Assembly: GCA_905212085.1 (NCBI GenBank)
Contig: CAJMDF010000006.1
Span: 1 to 61,464 of the forward strand
Direction of reading: 5' to 3'
Length of the DNA: 61,464 nt
From: an uncultured Clostridium sp.
Lineage (GTDB): Bacteria; Cyanobacteriota; Vampirovibrionia; Gastranaerophilales; Gastranaerophilaceae
Part shown: one piece after another, positions 52,077 to 61,426 of the stretch
How positions within the stretch are numbered: the stretch's first letter is position 1
How the letters are laid out: each line of letters opens with the position of its first letter
The notes under the pieces: model-generated
Databases searched by the model: none
Told to the model about the DNA's origin: nothing
The model's input: only the letters and a program-made list of their open reading frames with translations
Position numbers and translations under genes: made by a program

Positions 52077-53861
52077 ATGAGCGTTTCAAACGTATACAAT
52101 CAAGGTAAAATAAACGCAATAAAGCTTAATCTTGGAGCACAAGCCAAGAAAGCTTCTGCGAATAAACCTGCGTATATGCAAATGACAGGCTCTATTTTTG
52201 ATGCGCCTGGTGTCAAAAATTCAGCAACTGCTACAGCAAATTCTCTTAACGACTTAAACACAAGTAAGAGTTTAAGTGAACTTAACGCATCAGGGGAAAC
52301 AACAGGAAGCAGCAAATCTTCAACTGAAGATATTAAATCTATTGATAATGCTGCTGACGGCAAAGCTGCTGCTGCTAGTGCTGAAAGCAGTGCAGATGAA
52401 GTTGAAAGCTTAACAAAAGACACTCAAAATGATCAAAAAACTGTTGAAAAATTTGATTCTGATGCTCAAAAATTAGATAAAAAAATAGAAAAAGACGACA
52501 AAAAATTCCAAACACAATTAAAAAAACAAGAAAATGACTTAAAAAAAGATAATGAAAAATTACAAAAATTAGTACAAGAAACAGAAGAAACTCAAACAGA
52601 AGTTGAAAATGCTCAAAATGAATTAGATTCATTATTAGGTTCAGCATCTTTTTCTATAAATAAAGATCCAAACAGCGGAGAAGCAACAAATCCAAATCAA
52701 GACAGAATTAATGAATTACAAACTATAATTGGTTCAAAAGTAACACTTTTACAAAGTAATGGTCAACAAATTTATTCATTACAAAGAAGTTCTTCAAGAA
52801 CTATAACTAAAATGACAAAAACTAATGCAAACTATGTAAAAGTTAACCAACAAAATTCTAAAGCAATAACTCAAAATCAATCTAAAACAGACAAAGTAAT
52901 AGAAACAGCAACAACAATTGAACAAATTAGTGCATTAGTTTCTCAAACAGGTCAAGCTGTAAATTATGCAGGTAAAGGCTTAATAATTCTTGGACAATCA
53001 ATGTCTGCAACACCTTTTACCGCAGCAGTAGGTAGTGCATTAATCGCTACAGGCCAAGTTATGCAAAAAGTCGGAACCGTTGTAGAAATGGTCGGAAACT
53101 ACGGACAAACTGCAGCAAATATTACTAAAACTGCTGCATACGCAGCTGATGGAAACTTAGCAGGAGCATTAACAAGTGCAGCAAGTGCAGTACAAACAGG
53201 TTCAGCAGCGGTTAAATCAACTAAAAATTTAGGTAATACATTTGAAAAAATAAATGAACAAGCAAATCAAGCAACTCAAAAATTAACAGCAGATAGAGTT
53301 GCAAGACAAACAGTTAATGATACCATTAAGAAAGATGGCATGGAAGGCCTTGGCGGTATGAGCACTAAACAAGCAAGGAAATCTACAGCCGCAAAACTTC
53401 AAGCCCAAATGGCAAATGGAACAATTTCTACAGATGCAAAATGGGCAAAAGGACAATTAAATGACTTAACAGAACAAATAACAAGTGTACCTAAAGACGG
53501 CACAAGTATTGCTCAACAAGCTTTAAATAGCAGTAAAACTCAATTCGCAGATGCCGTTACATCAGCTGGCGGTTCAATAAAAGATGGAGTTGTCAGTGGA
53601 CTTGACAAAAAAGCAAAAAAAGAAATTAATAACAAAGTTAAAACAGGATTTACAAATACTGCAACAGATACAGTCAAATCTAGCAAAAAATTTGACTGGG
53701 GCAAATTAGCAAATGGCTTACAATCTACAGCTGCAAAACTAGGATCTCAAAACACTCAACAAACCGCAAACACAACAAGTAAAGGACCTGCTCCTCAATG
53801 GGATTTAAGTAAAGATAGAATATTCCAAAAAACATACAACTACAACAGACGTTACGCATAA
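52077..53861 (+). CDS. Coiled-coil, secreted-substrate-like protein, 594 aa
   Basis: No signal peptide and no Cys. Ser/Thr/Asn-rich N-terminus (1-105), a strong Lys/Glu/Gln coiled coil at ~105-185 (KLDKKIEKDDKKFQTQLKKQ), a hydrophobic Gly/Ala stretch at ~285-345 (YAGKGLIILGQSMSATPFTA) followed by Ala/Thr-rich helices, and a basic Gln/Asn/Ser-rich tail ending NYNRRYA. Coiled coil followed by hydrophobic helices is the plan of type III translocators such as SctE/IpaB, but no family motif confirms this. Strong ribosome site AGGAG. A terminator is shared with the convergent exoprotein. Confidence 0.6.
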   Translation: MSVSNVYNQGKINAIKLNLGAQAKKASANKPAYMQMTGSIFDAPGVKNSATATANSLNDLNTSKSLSELNASGETTGSSKSSTEDIKSIDNAADGKAAAASAESSADEVESLTKDTQNDQKTVEKFDSDAQKLDKKIEKDDKKFQTQLKKQENDLKKDNEKLQKLVQETEETQTEVENAQNELDSLLGSASFSINKDPNSGEATNPNQDRINELQTIIGSKVTLLQSNGQQIYSLQRSSSRTITKMTKTNANYVKVNQQNSKAITQNQSKTDKVIETATTIEQISALVSQTGQAVNYAGKGLIILGQSMSATPFTAAVGSALIATGQVMQKVGTVVEMVGNYGQTAANITKTAAYAADGNLAGALTSAASAVQTGSAAVKSTKNLGNTFEKINEQANQATQKLTADRVARQTVNDTIKKDGMEGLGGMSTKQARKSTAAKLQAQMANGTISTDAKWAKGQLNDLTEQITSVPKDGTSIAQQALNSSKTQFADAVTSAGGSIKDGVVSGLDKKAKKEINNKVKTGFTNTATDTVKSSKKFDWGKLANGLQSTAAKLGSQNTQQTANTTSKGPAPQWDLSKDRIFQKTYNYNRRYA

Positions 53862-53900
53862 AAAAGAGTTTAACTTAAATAAAAGTTAAACTCTTTTTTT
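53861..53900. terminator. Bidirectional terminator
   Basis: A 16-bp stem AAAAAGAGTTTAACTT/AAGTTAAACTCTTTTT with A/T tracts on both sides between convergent genes. Confidence 0.92.
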
Positions 53901-53917
53901 ATTGCAATATACAAATT

Positions 53918-56900
53918 TTATTCAAAATATGATAGATTATTAGCCTTATTTCTTGCAGCTGTTTGTTCTTCTAACATTATATTCATATATAATATTTTAT
54001 TTGCAGTTGCTTGATCAAGATTTATAAATTCTGCACCTGCTCGTCTATCACTTGCTGATACAATTTTTACATCAGCATTAATATTTAGGTCTCCATATGA
54101 AATTTGAACAGGAACAACATCTCCAACTTTTAAATCATTGTGATGTATCACAGCAATTCCGCCTCTTGATATATCTAATAATGAATCTATTTGAGAATTA
54201 TCTGCTAAATGAACAGGATTTTTGTTATCATTAGTACTAAATCTCATATATTGACGTTTATCAATAGAGTTAACATTATAATCCACAACTCTTTGTTTAT
54301 ATGCATATTTACCCATATCTTCATTAGTAATATCAGCATCGGTATCGGAATCTGAATCAACATCTGTATCAATATCAATGTCTGTATCAGAATCAGTATC
54401 AATATCAGTATCGGTATCACTATCAATATCTGTATCGTTATCTAAATCAGTATCAATATCAGTATCTGTATCGGTATCAATGTCAATATCAGTATCGGTA
54501 TCGACATCTGTATCAGTATCTACATCGGTATCGGTATCAATATCGGTATCGGTATCTATATCTGTATCGGTATCGACATCTGTATCAGTATCTATATCTG
54601 TATCGGTATCGACATCTGTATCGGTGTCTACATCGGTATCGGTATCAATATCTGTATCGGTGTCTACATCGGTATCAGTATCTACATCAGTATCGGTATC
54701 TACATCTGTATCGGTGTCTACATCGGTATCTGTGTCAACATCGGTATCTGTATCTACATCGGTGTCTGTATCTACATCGGTGTCTGTATCTACATCGGTA
54801 TCTGTATCAACATCGGTATCGGTATCAACATCGGTATCGGTATCGACATCTGTATCGGTGTCTACATCAGTATCGGTGTCTACATCGGTATCGGTATCGA
54901 CATCAGTATCGGTATCTATATCGGTATCGACATCAGTATCGGTATCTATATCGGTATCGGTATCAACATCGGTATCTGTATCAACATCGGTATCAGTATC
55001 TATATCTGTATCTGTATCGACATCTGTGTCTGTATCAGTATCCACATCGGTATCGGTATCGGTATCGACATCTGTATCTGTATCTGTATCGACATCTGTA
55101 TCTGTATCTGTATCGACATCTGTATCTGTATCTGTATCTGTATCGATATCAGTATCGGTATCTGTGTCAATATCTGTATCAGTATCTGTATCTGTATCGA
55201 TATCAGTATCGGTATCGGTATCGACATCAGTGTCTGTATCAGTATCCGTGTCCGTATCAGTATCTACGTCAGTATCACTATCACTATCTGTATCGATAAC
55301 ATCATCATAGTAATAGTTTCTTTCATTTTCATCCCTACCAATAGCTGTTACGTCTTCAGGCCTTACAGGTTTTGCAGTAACTTCAACATTATTACCATCT
55401 ATTGGATTTGTTCTATTATCTGCTTCAGTATAAAACCCATCTTTCCCTTGAGAAATATGTTTACCATCAACATATACATTATCTGAAGTTATTGTTAAAT
55501 TACCATCATCCTGTAATCTTCCATTTTCAACAGTAACCTGAGAATCAGCTAATAATGGATCAATTCTAGTGCCTTTATTTATATCCAGAGCAGTCAATTT
55601 CACATTTTCTGGTTTTATATTTCCGTTTGGGCCATAATAATCTTCCGGAGTATATGGAACAGAGCCTAAATGTTTAATATTTAATTCTGCACCTCTTGTA
55701 ACTACATTAATATCCTTTGCAGCTGTAATTTCTCTGATATTTGTATTTCCGGAGAATTCTGCATTTATGTTACCTTCTCTGGAAATCATTGTGCAAACAT
55801 TTGTTTGTGTATATTTATCATCAAGACCTTTTATATTAATGTCATTGATTGCTAATACATCCATGCCTCCTTTTTTATCAGTCTGATTAAATGTTAATTT
55901 ATTATCTGCAGTACCGATTTTATCACTTGAAATCATTGAAATTGTAGAACCTTCAACATTTGCAAGTGTAGGATTAGTAGATGCATTTAATAAAGAACCT
56001 GACTTTCCGTTCTGATCATAATCAGAAATCAAAATAACTCTGCCATCAGCCTTAATTCTGTCAATATTAATATCAGAACCGCGACTTGCCATATTTATTA
56101 AATAATTACTGCCGGAAGCTTTTGTATCTGTTGTCGTTGCATTAACTTTTCCACCAACATTTATATTCACAGATTTACTAAAATCTCTGGAATTAGGATC
56201 AACACCAGTACAAGCACCATCCGCGCAATTTCCAGCACCTTGTCCTATTGTTCCGTCTTTTACTTCTATATTTAAGTTTTTATCAGCTTTTATTAAATTC
56301 GCAGTAGTTCCATAATTCAATAAACTACCATTATCAATTTTAATATTTACATCACCATTTGATGATAAGTAATTATTACCAGTTTTATCTCCTAGAATTA
56401 CATTTGAATTTTTGTTATTTATATTAATTCCATTAGCGCTTACATTACCTAAGACATTAATACCATTTTTCCCTGAGTTATTAATGGTTACAGAATTTGT
56501 ATTATTTGAAATTAAAGCCCCATTGGAAACTTTTATTCCTTTTATCCCAGAATTTGTAATAGTTGTATTTCCAAGAGAATTATTTATTTTTCCATTTACT
56601 TGAATTCCATCAGCTCCAGAATTTGCAACTAATAATTCTCCGTTTTTATTATTTAACAAACCTGTAGAAGCAATTAGAATTCCAGAACCTGTATTATTAA
56701 CAGATAATTTTCCGTTTTGATTTACGACTGAACCCGATACATTTACAGCACCATTATTATTTACCAGCAAAGTATCGCCATTAGCATTTATAGATTTCCC
56801 TGATACATCTATACCTTTAGAACCTGTATTGGTTATTTCAGTATTTCCTTTTCCGAAATTTTTCATTGTTCCGGATATACTTGTACCACCATCTTTACCA

Positions 56901-57646
56901 TATGATTTTATTGCAATACTTCCACTATCATTTGCAAAACTATTCGCAGGATTCAAGTTATCTGTATTAACTAGTTTATTAAATAAATTTTCAGCCTGTT
57001 TATTTGAAAGAATTTTTGACGAATCTTTTACTCCTGCCATCATTAGAGCACTGTCGGTAATATTTACATTAGCAGCATTTATATCTATAGAATTCCTTGC
57101 TAAAACTTTCCCATCAATTTGAACAGTTCCTGTTCCTGGAGCACTTAATTTTGATTCATAATCTTTAATTAAAGAAGGTCTTGAAAGATCACTTTTATAC
57201 TTTTCATAAGCTTGACTATCAGGAGTCATAACTGACAAAGAACCAACATTCAAAACTCCGCTTGAGCCTACCACCATACCGTTAGGTGACACAAATACAA
57301 CGTTTCCATTTGTGAAATCCCCTGCTTTGTTTACAGAATTTACAATACCTTGAACATTGATTTGATTATCAACCATATTTACAAATGTTGAAATATCTTG
57401 TCCTTTAGTCGCATTATGAAATATTAAATTGGCAATATCTCCTTGACTTAAATCAAAATCTTTATATTTACGGAAACCTATATCTCCATTTATTGCTGTA
57501 GGATCAATATTAAAAATACCATTATTGCCTTCAACCCCGGAAATATTAGTTGCTAATACCTGCAAACAAAATGACTGTTGTAAAAAGAAACAAAAGGTCA
57601 GAGCAGATGCAACAACTTTTCTTTTACCAGCTTTAACCCTAATCAT
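53918..57646 (-). CDS. Haemagglutinin-like exoprotein with Asp-Thr repeats and C-terminal PilZ domain
   Basis: A 1242-residue protein. A long signal peptide (VVASALTFCFFLQQSFCLQV) precedes a TPS-like domain of filamentous haemagglutinin type (residues ~35-170; NVVFVSPNGMVVGSSGVLNV). Residues ~180-780 are Asn/Gly/Ser-rich short repeats (GNTEITNTGSKGIDVSGK type) expected to form a beta-helix. Residues 785-1103 are almost pure Asp alternating with Thr, Val, Ile or Ser. Residues ~1129-1227 match PilZ: RQYMR (1131-1135), DISRGG (1158-1163), then LKVGDVVPVQISYGDLNINA and AGAEFINLD. PilZ usually binds cytoplasmic c-di-GMP, so the fusion is odd. No TpsB partner is in the window. Alternatively the domain is a PilZ-like fold with another ligand. 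Confidence 0.8.
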   Translation of the reverse strand: MIRVKAGKRKVVASALTFCFFLQQSFCLQVLATNISGVEGNNGIFNIDPTAINGDIGFRKYKDFDLSQGDIANLIFHNATKGQDISTFVNMVDNQINVQGIVNSVNKAGDFTNGNVVFVSPNGMVVGSSGVLNVGSLSVMTPDSQAYEKYKSDLSRPSLIKDYESKLSAPGTGTVQIDGKVLARNSIDINAANVNITDSALMMAGVKDSSKILSNKQAENLFNKLVNTDNLNPANSFANDSGSIAIKSYGKDGGTSISGTMKNFGKGNTEITNTGSKGIDVSGKSINANGDTLLVNNNGAVNVSGSVVNQNGKLSVNNTGSGILIASTGLLNNKNGELLVANSGADGIQVNGKINNSLGNTTITNSGIKGIKVSNGALISNNTNSVTINNSGKNGINVLGNVSANGININNKNSNVILGDKTGNNYLSSNGDVNIKIDNGSLLNYGTTANLIKADKNLNIEVKDGTIGQGAGNCADGACTGVDPNSRDFSKSVNINVGGKVNATTTDTKASGSNYLINMASRGSDINIDRIKADGRVILISDYDQNGKSGSLLNASTNPTLANVEGSTISMISSDKIGTADNKLTFNQTDKKGGMDVLAINDINIKGLDDKYTQTNVCTMISREGNINAEFSGNTNIREITAAKDINVVTRGAELNIKHLGSVPYTPEDYYGPNGNIKPENVKLTALDINKGTRIDPLLADSQVTVENGRLQDDGNLTITSDNVYVDGKHISQGKDGFYTEADNRTNPIDGNNVEVTAKPVRPEDVTAIGRDENERNYYYDDVIDTDSDSDTDVDTDTDTDTDTDTDVDTDTDTDIDTDTDTDTDIDTDTDTDIDTDTDTDTDVDTDTDTDVDTDTDTDVDTDTDTDVDTDTDTDVDTDTDIDTDTDVDTDTDVDTDTDIDTDTDVDTDIDTDTDVDTDTDVDTDTDVDTDTDVDTDTDVDTDTDVDTDTDVDTDTDVDTDTDVDTDTDVDTDTDVDTDTDVDTDTDVDTDTDVDTDTDIDTDTDVDTDTDVDTDTDIDTDTDVDTDTDIDTDTDIDTDTDVDTDTDVDTDTDIDIDTDTDTDIDTDLDNDTDIDSDTDTDIDTDSDTDIDIDTDVDSDSDTDADITNEDMGKYAYKQRVVDYNVNSIDKRQYMRFSTNDNKNPVHLADNSQIDSLLDISRGGIAVIHHNDLKVGDVVPVQISYGDLNINADVKIVSASDRRAGAEFINLDQATANKILYMNIMLEEQTAARNKANNLSYFE
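54338..55294. repeat. 957-bp tandem repeat coding (Asp-Thr/Val/Ile)n
   Basis: Six-base units (coding strand GAT-ACA/ACC/GTA/ATT pairs) with higher-order 12- and 18-base periods (DTDV and DTDTDV). Synonymous differences at third positions show it is not a freshly expanded array. The opposite strand reads as an open Ser-Val repeat, an artefact of the codon pattern. Confidence 0.95.
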
Positions 57647-57866
57647 ATTTTCTTTATCCTTTCAAACTTTTTTCTTAATTCAAATTTCACTATATATATA
57701 AATTAATAAACTTGGCTGACTAGTTTTATTATCTTAACAAGAGAGAATCTATTTTGCTATTTATTATTACAAATAATTAATAATAAATATACATAGTCAG
57801 ACTAAATTATAAAATTGAAAAAAATTTTTTGTTGCTAGTATATTAACAATTGTAAATTTAAAATAT

Positions 57867-59324
57867 CTATTGTTCCTTACGCTTCATAACAGTTTTTGCA
57901 AGTGACCAATAGCAAATGTAAAATACAAACATTAATGATAACATCTCTACCAAAGCAGGCAAAGATATCAGCTTATTAAATACTACAAACAACACAAAAG
58001 TCGGTATTAATGAAATTAACATTCTATTAAAAATTAATTTTGGATAAATTAACCTTAATCCCGGTAATACAATAATTACACTCAACAGAAAATATAAAAA
58101 GTTTGCAATTAATGTAGCTAAGCCAACACCAACTAATCCATATTTAGGGATTAATAAAATATTCAACACAACATTTGCAATACCTGATGTTAATTTAATA
58201 ATAAAATCAATATAAGTTTTGTTTGCCAAATGATATTGAAGAGTCGTATAATCAGTCAATGCCATAAAAAATGTTCCGAACGCAAAATACGGTATTAATT
58301 TAAATGCTATCAGGAATTTTTCATTTGAAGAAAGCATCTGCACATAATCAACTGAATATAAAGAAATTACAGTAATCACAGGCAAAGCAATCAAAACATA
58401 GTAACCTGTAAACCTTGATATCAAAGGCCTTACATCTATCTTTTCTTCATACATATTTATAATTCTCGGAATAGCCGCTACTGTAATTATTGAAAAAATA
58501 GTCATTAATAAAGGTAACGTAAGTCCATATGCTACACCTACAATTCCAACTTCTGAAAAACCATGAATACTGTTCATAATGAATTTATTACTTTGATTTA
58601 TAATCCAAGCACTCAATGAAGTTGCAGCAATTGGAATTCCATATACCATAATCGGAAAAACTGATGACCACTCTATTTTTTGCAGCTTAAACCAAGATAG
58701 AATATTACTTTGATAAATTAATAAAATATCTATTAATGATATTGATACTCCCATACCTAACAGTAAAGCAATAGCTCCCAAATGGAAGAATTTTACAAAA
58801 AATATTGATAATAAAATTGTCAAAAACTGATTTACAATAGTCGATAAGGTAAAAGACATTGACTTTAATTGTGCACGTAAAAGCTGAAATAACAAGGCTC
58901 TTATTGCAACAGGAATTATCAATACAAGAATAGCTAAGAAATATTTTACTGGAATATGGAAAAATTCATAAAAGTTATGCCTAAATGTCAAAGCCAAAAC
59001 AAACATTAAACATATATTTGTAATCAACATTGTAACTAATGTGGTTAAATATTTTGGCATATCCTGCATCATTTGATGGTGTTTGAAAAATCTCAAACCA
59101 GATAAGCCTACCCAATCAGAAAATATAATGCATAAGAATGACAAAACAGCAATCGATAATGAATAAAGTCCATATTGATCTGGGGATAACAAACTTGTAT
59201 AGACAGGAACAATAATTGCATTGCCTAACATACCGATTATTTTTGAAGGTGAATATTTCACCATATCTCTAAATATAGCTTTTAATTGTTCTTTTTCAAC
59301 TTCTCTGTTTTCTATAAATTCCAT
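57867..59324 (-). CDS. Polysaccharide/lipid-linked oligosaccharide flippase (MOP superfamily)
   Basis: A 485-residue membrane protein with 12-14 helices. The N-terminal VKYSPSKIIGMLGNAIIVPV, then YTSLLSPDQYGLYSLSIAVL, is typical of Wzx/polysaccharide biosynthesis proteins (two-repeat MOP fold); later, LIPKYGLVGVGLATLIANFL is the conserved C-terminal repeat segment. It flips undecaprenyl-linked glycan units across the inner membrane. It lies 36 bases after rimO on the same strand; no glycosyltransferase cluster is adjacent, so the glycan is unknown. Confidence 0.88.
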   Translation of the reverse strand: MEFIENREVEKEQLKAIFRDMVKYSPSKIIGMLGNAIIVPVYTSLLSPDQYGLYSLSIAVLSFLCIIFSDWVGLSGLRFFKHHQMMQDMPKYLTTLVTMLITNICLMFVLALTFRHNFYEFFHIPVKYFLAILVLIIPVAIRALLFQLLRAQLKSMSFTLSTIVNQFLTILLSIFFVKFFHLGAIALLLGMGVSISLIDILLIYQSNILSWFKLQKIEWSSVFPIMVYGIPIAATSLSAWIINQSNKFIMNSIHGFSEVGIVGVAYGLTLPLLMTIFSIITVAAIPRIINMYEEKIDVRPLISRFTGYYVLIALPVITVISLYSVDYVQMLSSNEKFLIAFKLIPYFAFGTFFMALTDYTTLQYHLANKTYIDFIIKLTSGIANVVLNILLIPKYGLVGVGLATLIANFLYFLLSVIIVLPGLRLIYPKLIFNRMLISLIPTFVLFVVFNKLISLPALVEMLSLMFVFYICYWSLAKTVMKRKEQ

Positions 59325-59360
59325 TCTGAACCCTACTTATAAACTTCTAACTATATATTT

Positions 59361-60668
59361 TTAATCTTGTATAACTCCGAATAAATCATAATCATCAGAA
59401 CGATTAATCAATACATTCTCAATATCACCTGGCACAACAGGTTTTTCAGATGTTGCATATACCATACCATCAATTTCAGGCGCATCATGTTCAGATCTCA
59501 TAATCACAACACCATCATCTGTGTATCCCTCTACGATACAAGGAATAATTTTGCCGATATATGCCTCATTTACTTCCTTTGAAATTTTCTTTTGCAATGT
59601 CATTAATTTTCTGTGTCTTTGTTTTTTTATTTTTGCCGGCACCTGATCTTCCATTGAATAGGACACTGTATTCTTTTCTCTGGAATACTCAAAAACTCCC
59701 ATTTTTTCAAATTTCATACGTTTTACAAAATCGTATAATTCTTCAAACTGTTCATCAGTTTCTCCCGGGTAACCGACAATAAATGCAGTTCTTATTGCAA
59801 CATTTGGAATTTTATCCCTTATTTTATTTATTAATTTTTCATAATCCATAACAGGTCTGCGCATAGCTTTCAAAACTTCAGCATTACTATGCTGCAATGG
59901 TAAATCAATATATTTAGCAACTTTATCTAATTTTGCTATTGTATCAATTAATTCATCGGTCATTTGAGAAGGGTAAGCATACATAATTCTTATCCAGCCA
60001 AGACCTTCTATTTTATTTAATTCTTCTAAAAGTTGAGGCAAAGCTTGTTTCCCATACAAATCAATACCATAACTTGTTGTATCTTGAGCTATTAAAACTA
60101 TTTCAGTAACACCCTTATCCACAAGATTTTTTGCTTCTTCTATAATATTTTCAATAGTTCTTGAATGATATTCTCCTCTAAGATTTGGTATAATGCAATA
60201 TCCGCAATGATAGTTACAACCGTCTGCAATTTTTATATAAGAGCTTGCACCTACTGTAATCTGTTGCCTGTCAATATTTTCAGGATAAATATAATCTGGC
60301 TTTTCTGATACATGTTCTGTATATTTTTTATGTGTTGCTACATGTTCTACAACATCTACTATTTCTTTTATATCAGAGGTTCCAATCATTCCTGAAATCT
60401 CCGGGATAGCTTTTTTTAATTCACTTTTGTATTTTTGAGGTAAGCAACCTGTTACAATAACTTTTTTTCCATCATTAACCAGTTGCAAAATTGATTGGAC
60501 AGACTCTTTTTCTGCATCATGAATAAATGAGCAGGTATTTACAACAACAATATCAGCATCTTTTTCATCCAATGTAACTTGATGTCCGTTTTTGGCTAAA
60601 AGACCTAACATTAATTCGCTGTCAACTAAATTTTTTGCACATCCATGATTTAATAAAGCTATTTTCAT
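59361..60668 (-). CDS. rimO: Ribosomal protein S12 methylthiotransferase RimO
   Basis: A 435-residue radical SAM enzyme that adds a methylthio group to the S12 Asp near the decoding site. N-terminal UPF0004 domain with three cluster Cys (LNHGCAKNLVDSE, VVNTCSFIHDA and VTGCLPQKY), radical SAM motif DGCNYHCGYCIIPNLRGEYH and a C-terminal TRAM domain. RimO-type rather than MiaB by the GCAKN start and the Arg-rich RGxYxSR region. ATG 60668 has GAGG at ideal spacing; an upstream in-frame start adds eight residues. Confidence 0.95.
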   Translation of the reverse strand: MKIALLNHGCAKNLVDSELMLGLLAKNGHQVTLDEKDADIVVVNTCSFIHDAEKESVQSILQLVNDGKKVIVTGCLPQKYKSELKKAIPEISGMIGTSDIKEIVDVVEHVATHKKYTEHVSEKPDYIYPENIDRQQITVGASSYIKIADGCNYHCGYCIIPNLRGEYHSRTIENIIEEAKNLVDKGVTEIVLIAQDTTSYGIDLYGKQALPQLLEELNKIEGLGWIRIMYAYPSQMTDELIDTIAKLDKVAKYIDLPLQHSNAEVLKAMRRPVMDYEKLINKIRDKIPNVAIRTAFIVGYPGETDEQFEELYDFVKRMKFEKMGVFEYSREKNTVSYSMEDQVPAKIKKQRHRKLMTLQKKISKEVNEAYIGKIIPCIVEGYTDDGVVIMRSEHDAPEIDGMVYATSEKPVVPGDIENVLINRSDDYDLFGVIQD

Positions 60669-60745
60669 ATAATTTACCTCTTTGTTAATCACTTTATCAT
60701 GAATATACTATTTTGTAATCACTAAATGGACATACTATAATCGGA

Positions 60746-61426
60746 TTACCAATGTTGTTCAATTTCTTCATCACTCATATGAAGATAATCCATATTCTTA
60801 TACTTCAAAATCCAATACCCACAACTATTACCAGGATACCAAGTTCCTGTATAACTGCAGTACTTTCCATAAGAACTATTTATCCAATCGCCGCCAGGCT
60901 TTATTATAGGTTTTAATACACCTTTAGCCATATCTTCTAAATAAAAAGAGAAGAAATGACAATCAACACCAACTTTATTTGGTTTACTATTACCATTTAA
61001 ATCAACTATAAAAGTCACAGATCCATCACTTAAAAACATTATAGATTCTCCGGATGTAAGACGGACTGAAGGTTTATTATACATAGACCAATTACCTGTA
61101 ATTACATTTGGATTCATAGTTTTATAAGTTGTATTTGGGAAACATGAATCTTTACGTACCCCTTGAGGACAATCTGCTGCTAATTTTAAATAAGGTTTAA
61201 TTTTATTATAATCATCAATTCCTGTTCTTTCCCACGTATCATATGTACCATATTCTTGCACCGCGAAATTATATGCCTGGTTTAAAATACTATAAACACG
61301 TAAATATGCTGTCACTAATACTTTTTCTTGATATTTTTGAATTAAAGATGGTAACGTTAACGCAGCTACAACTCCAATAACTCCTAAAGTAATTAATACT
61401 TCGGCTAAAGTAAAACCTTTTTTCAT
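60746..61426 (-). CDS. Prepilin-like protein
   Basis: A 226-residue prepilin with the shortest leader in this window: MKKG|FTLAEVLITLGVIGVVAALT, cut after Gly4. The globular domain contains PYLKLAADC, the block VDLNGNSKPNKVGVDCHFFSF shared with other prepilins here, and a Cys/Gly/Tyr-rich end (YCSYTGTWYPGNSCGYWILK) similar in style to the 31818 pilin. GAGGGG lies before the ATG. It probably enters a type IV pilus or pseudopilus as a minor subunit (inference). Confidence 0.87.
   Translation of the reverse strand: MKKGFTLAEVLITLGVIGVVAALTLPSLIQKYQEKVLVTAYLRVYSILNQAYNFAVQEYGTYDTWERTGIDDYNKIKPYLKLAADCPQGVRKDSCFPNTTYKTMNPNVITGNWSMYNKPSVRLTSGESIMFLSDGSVTFIVDLNGNSKPNKVGVDCHFFSFYLEDMAKGVLKPIIKPGGDWINSSYGKYCSYTGTWYPGNSCGYWILKYKNMDYLHMSDEEIEQHW

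Noticed and set aside
54338..55294. CRISPR-like array
   Set aside because: The repeats are short, contiguous and codon-phased with no spacers; they encode Asp-Thr.
54378..55310. Open reading frame of ~310 codons on the plus strand coding Ser-Val repeats
   Set aside because: It is the reverse complement of the GAT-ACA/GTA repeat in the exoprotein gene. The repeat has no stop in that frame by construction, and there is no ribosome site or unique sequence.
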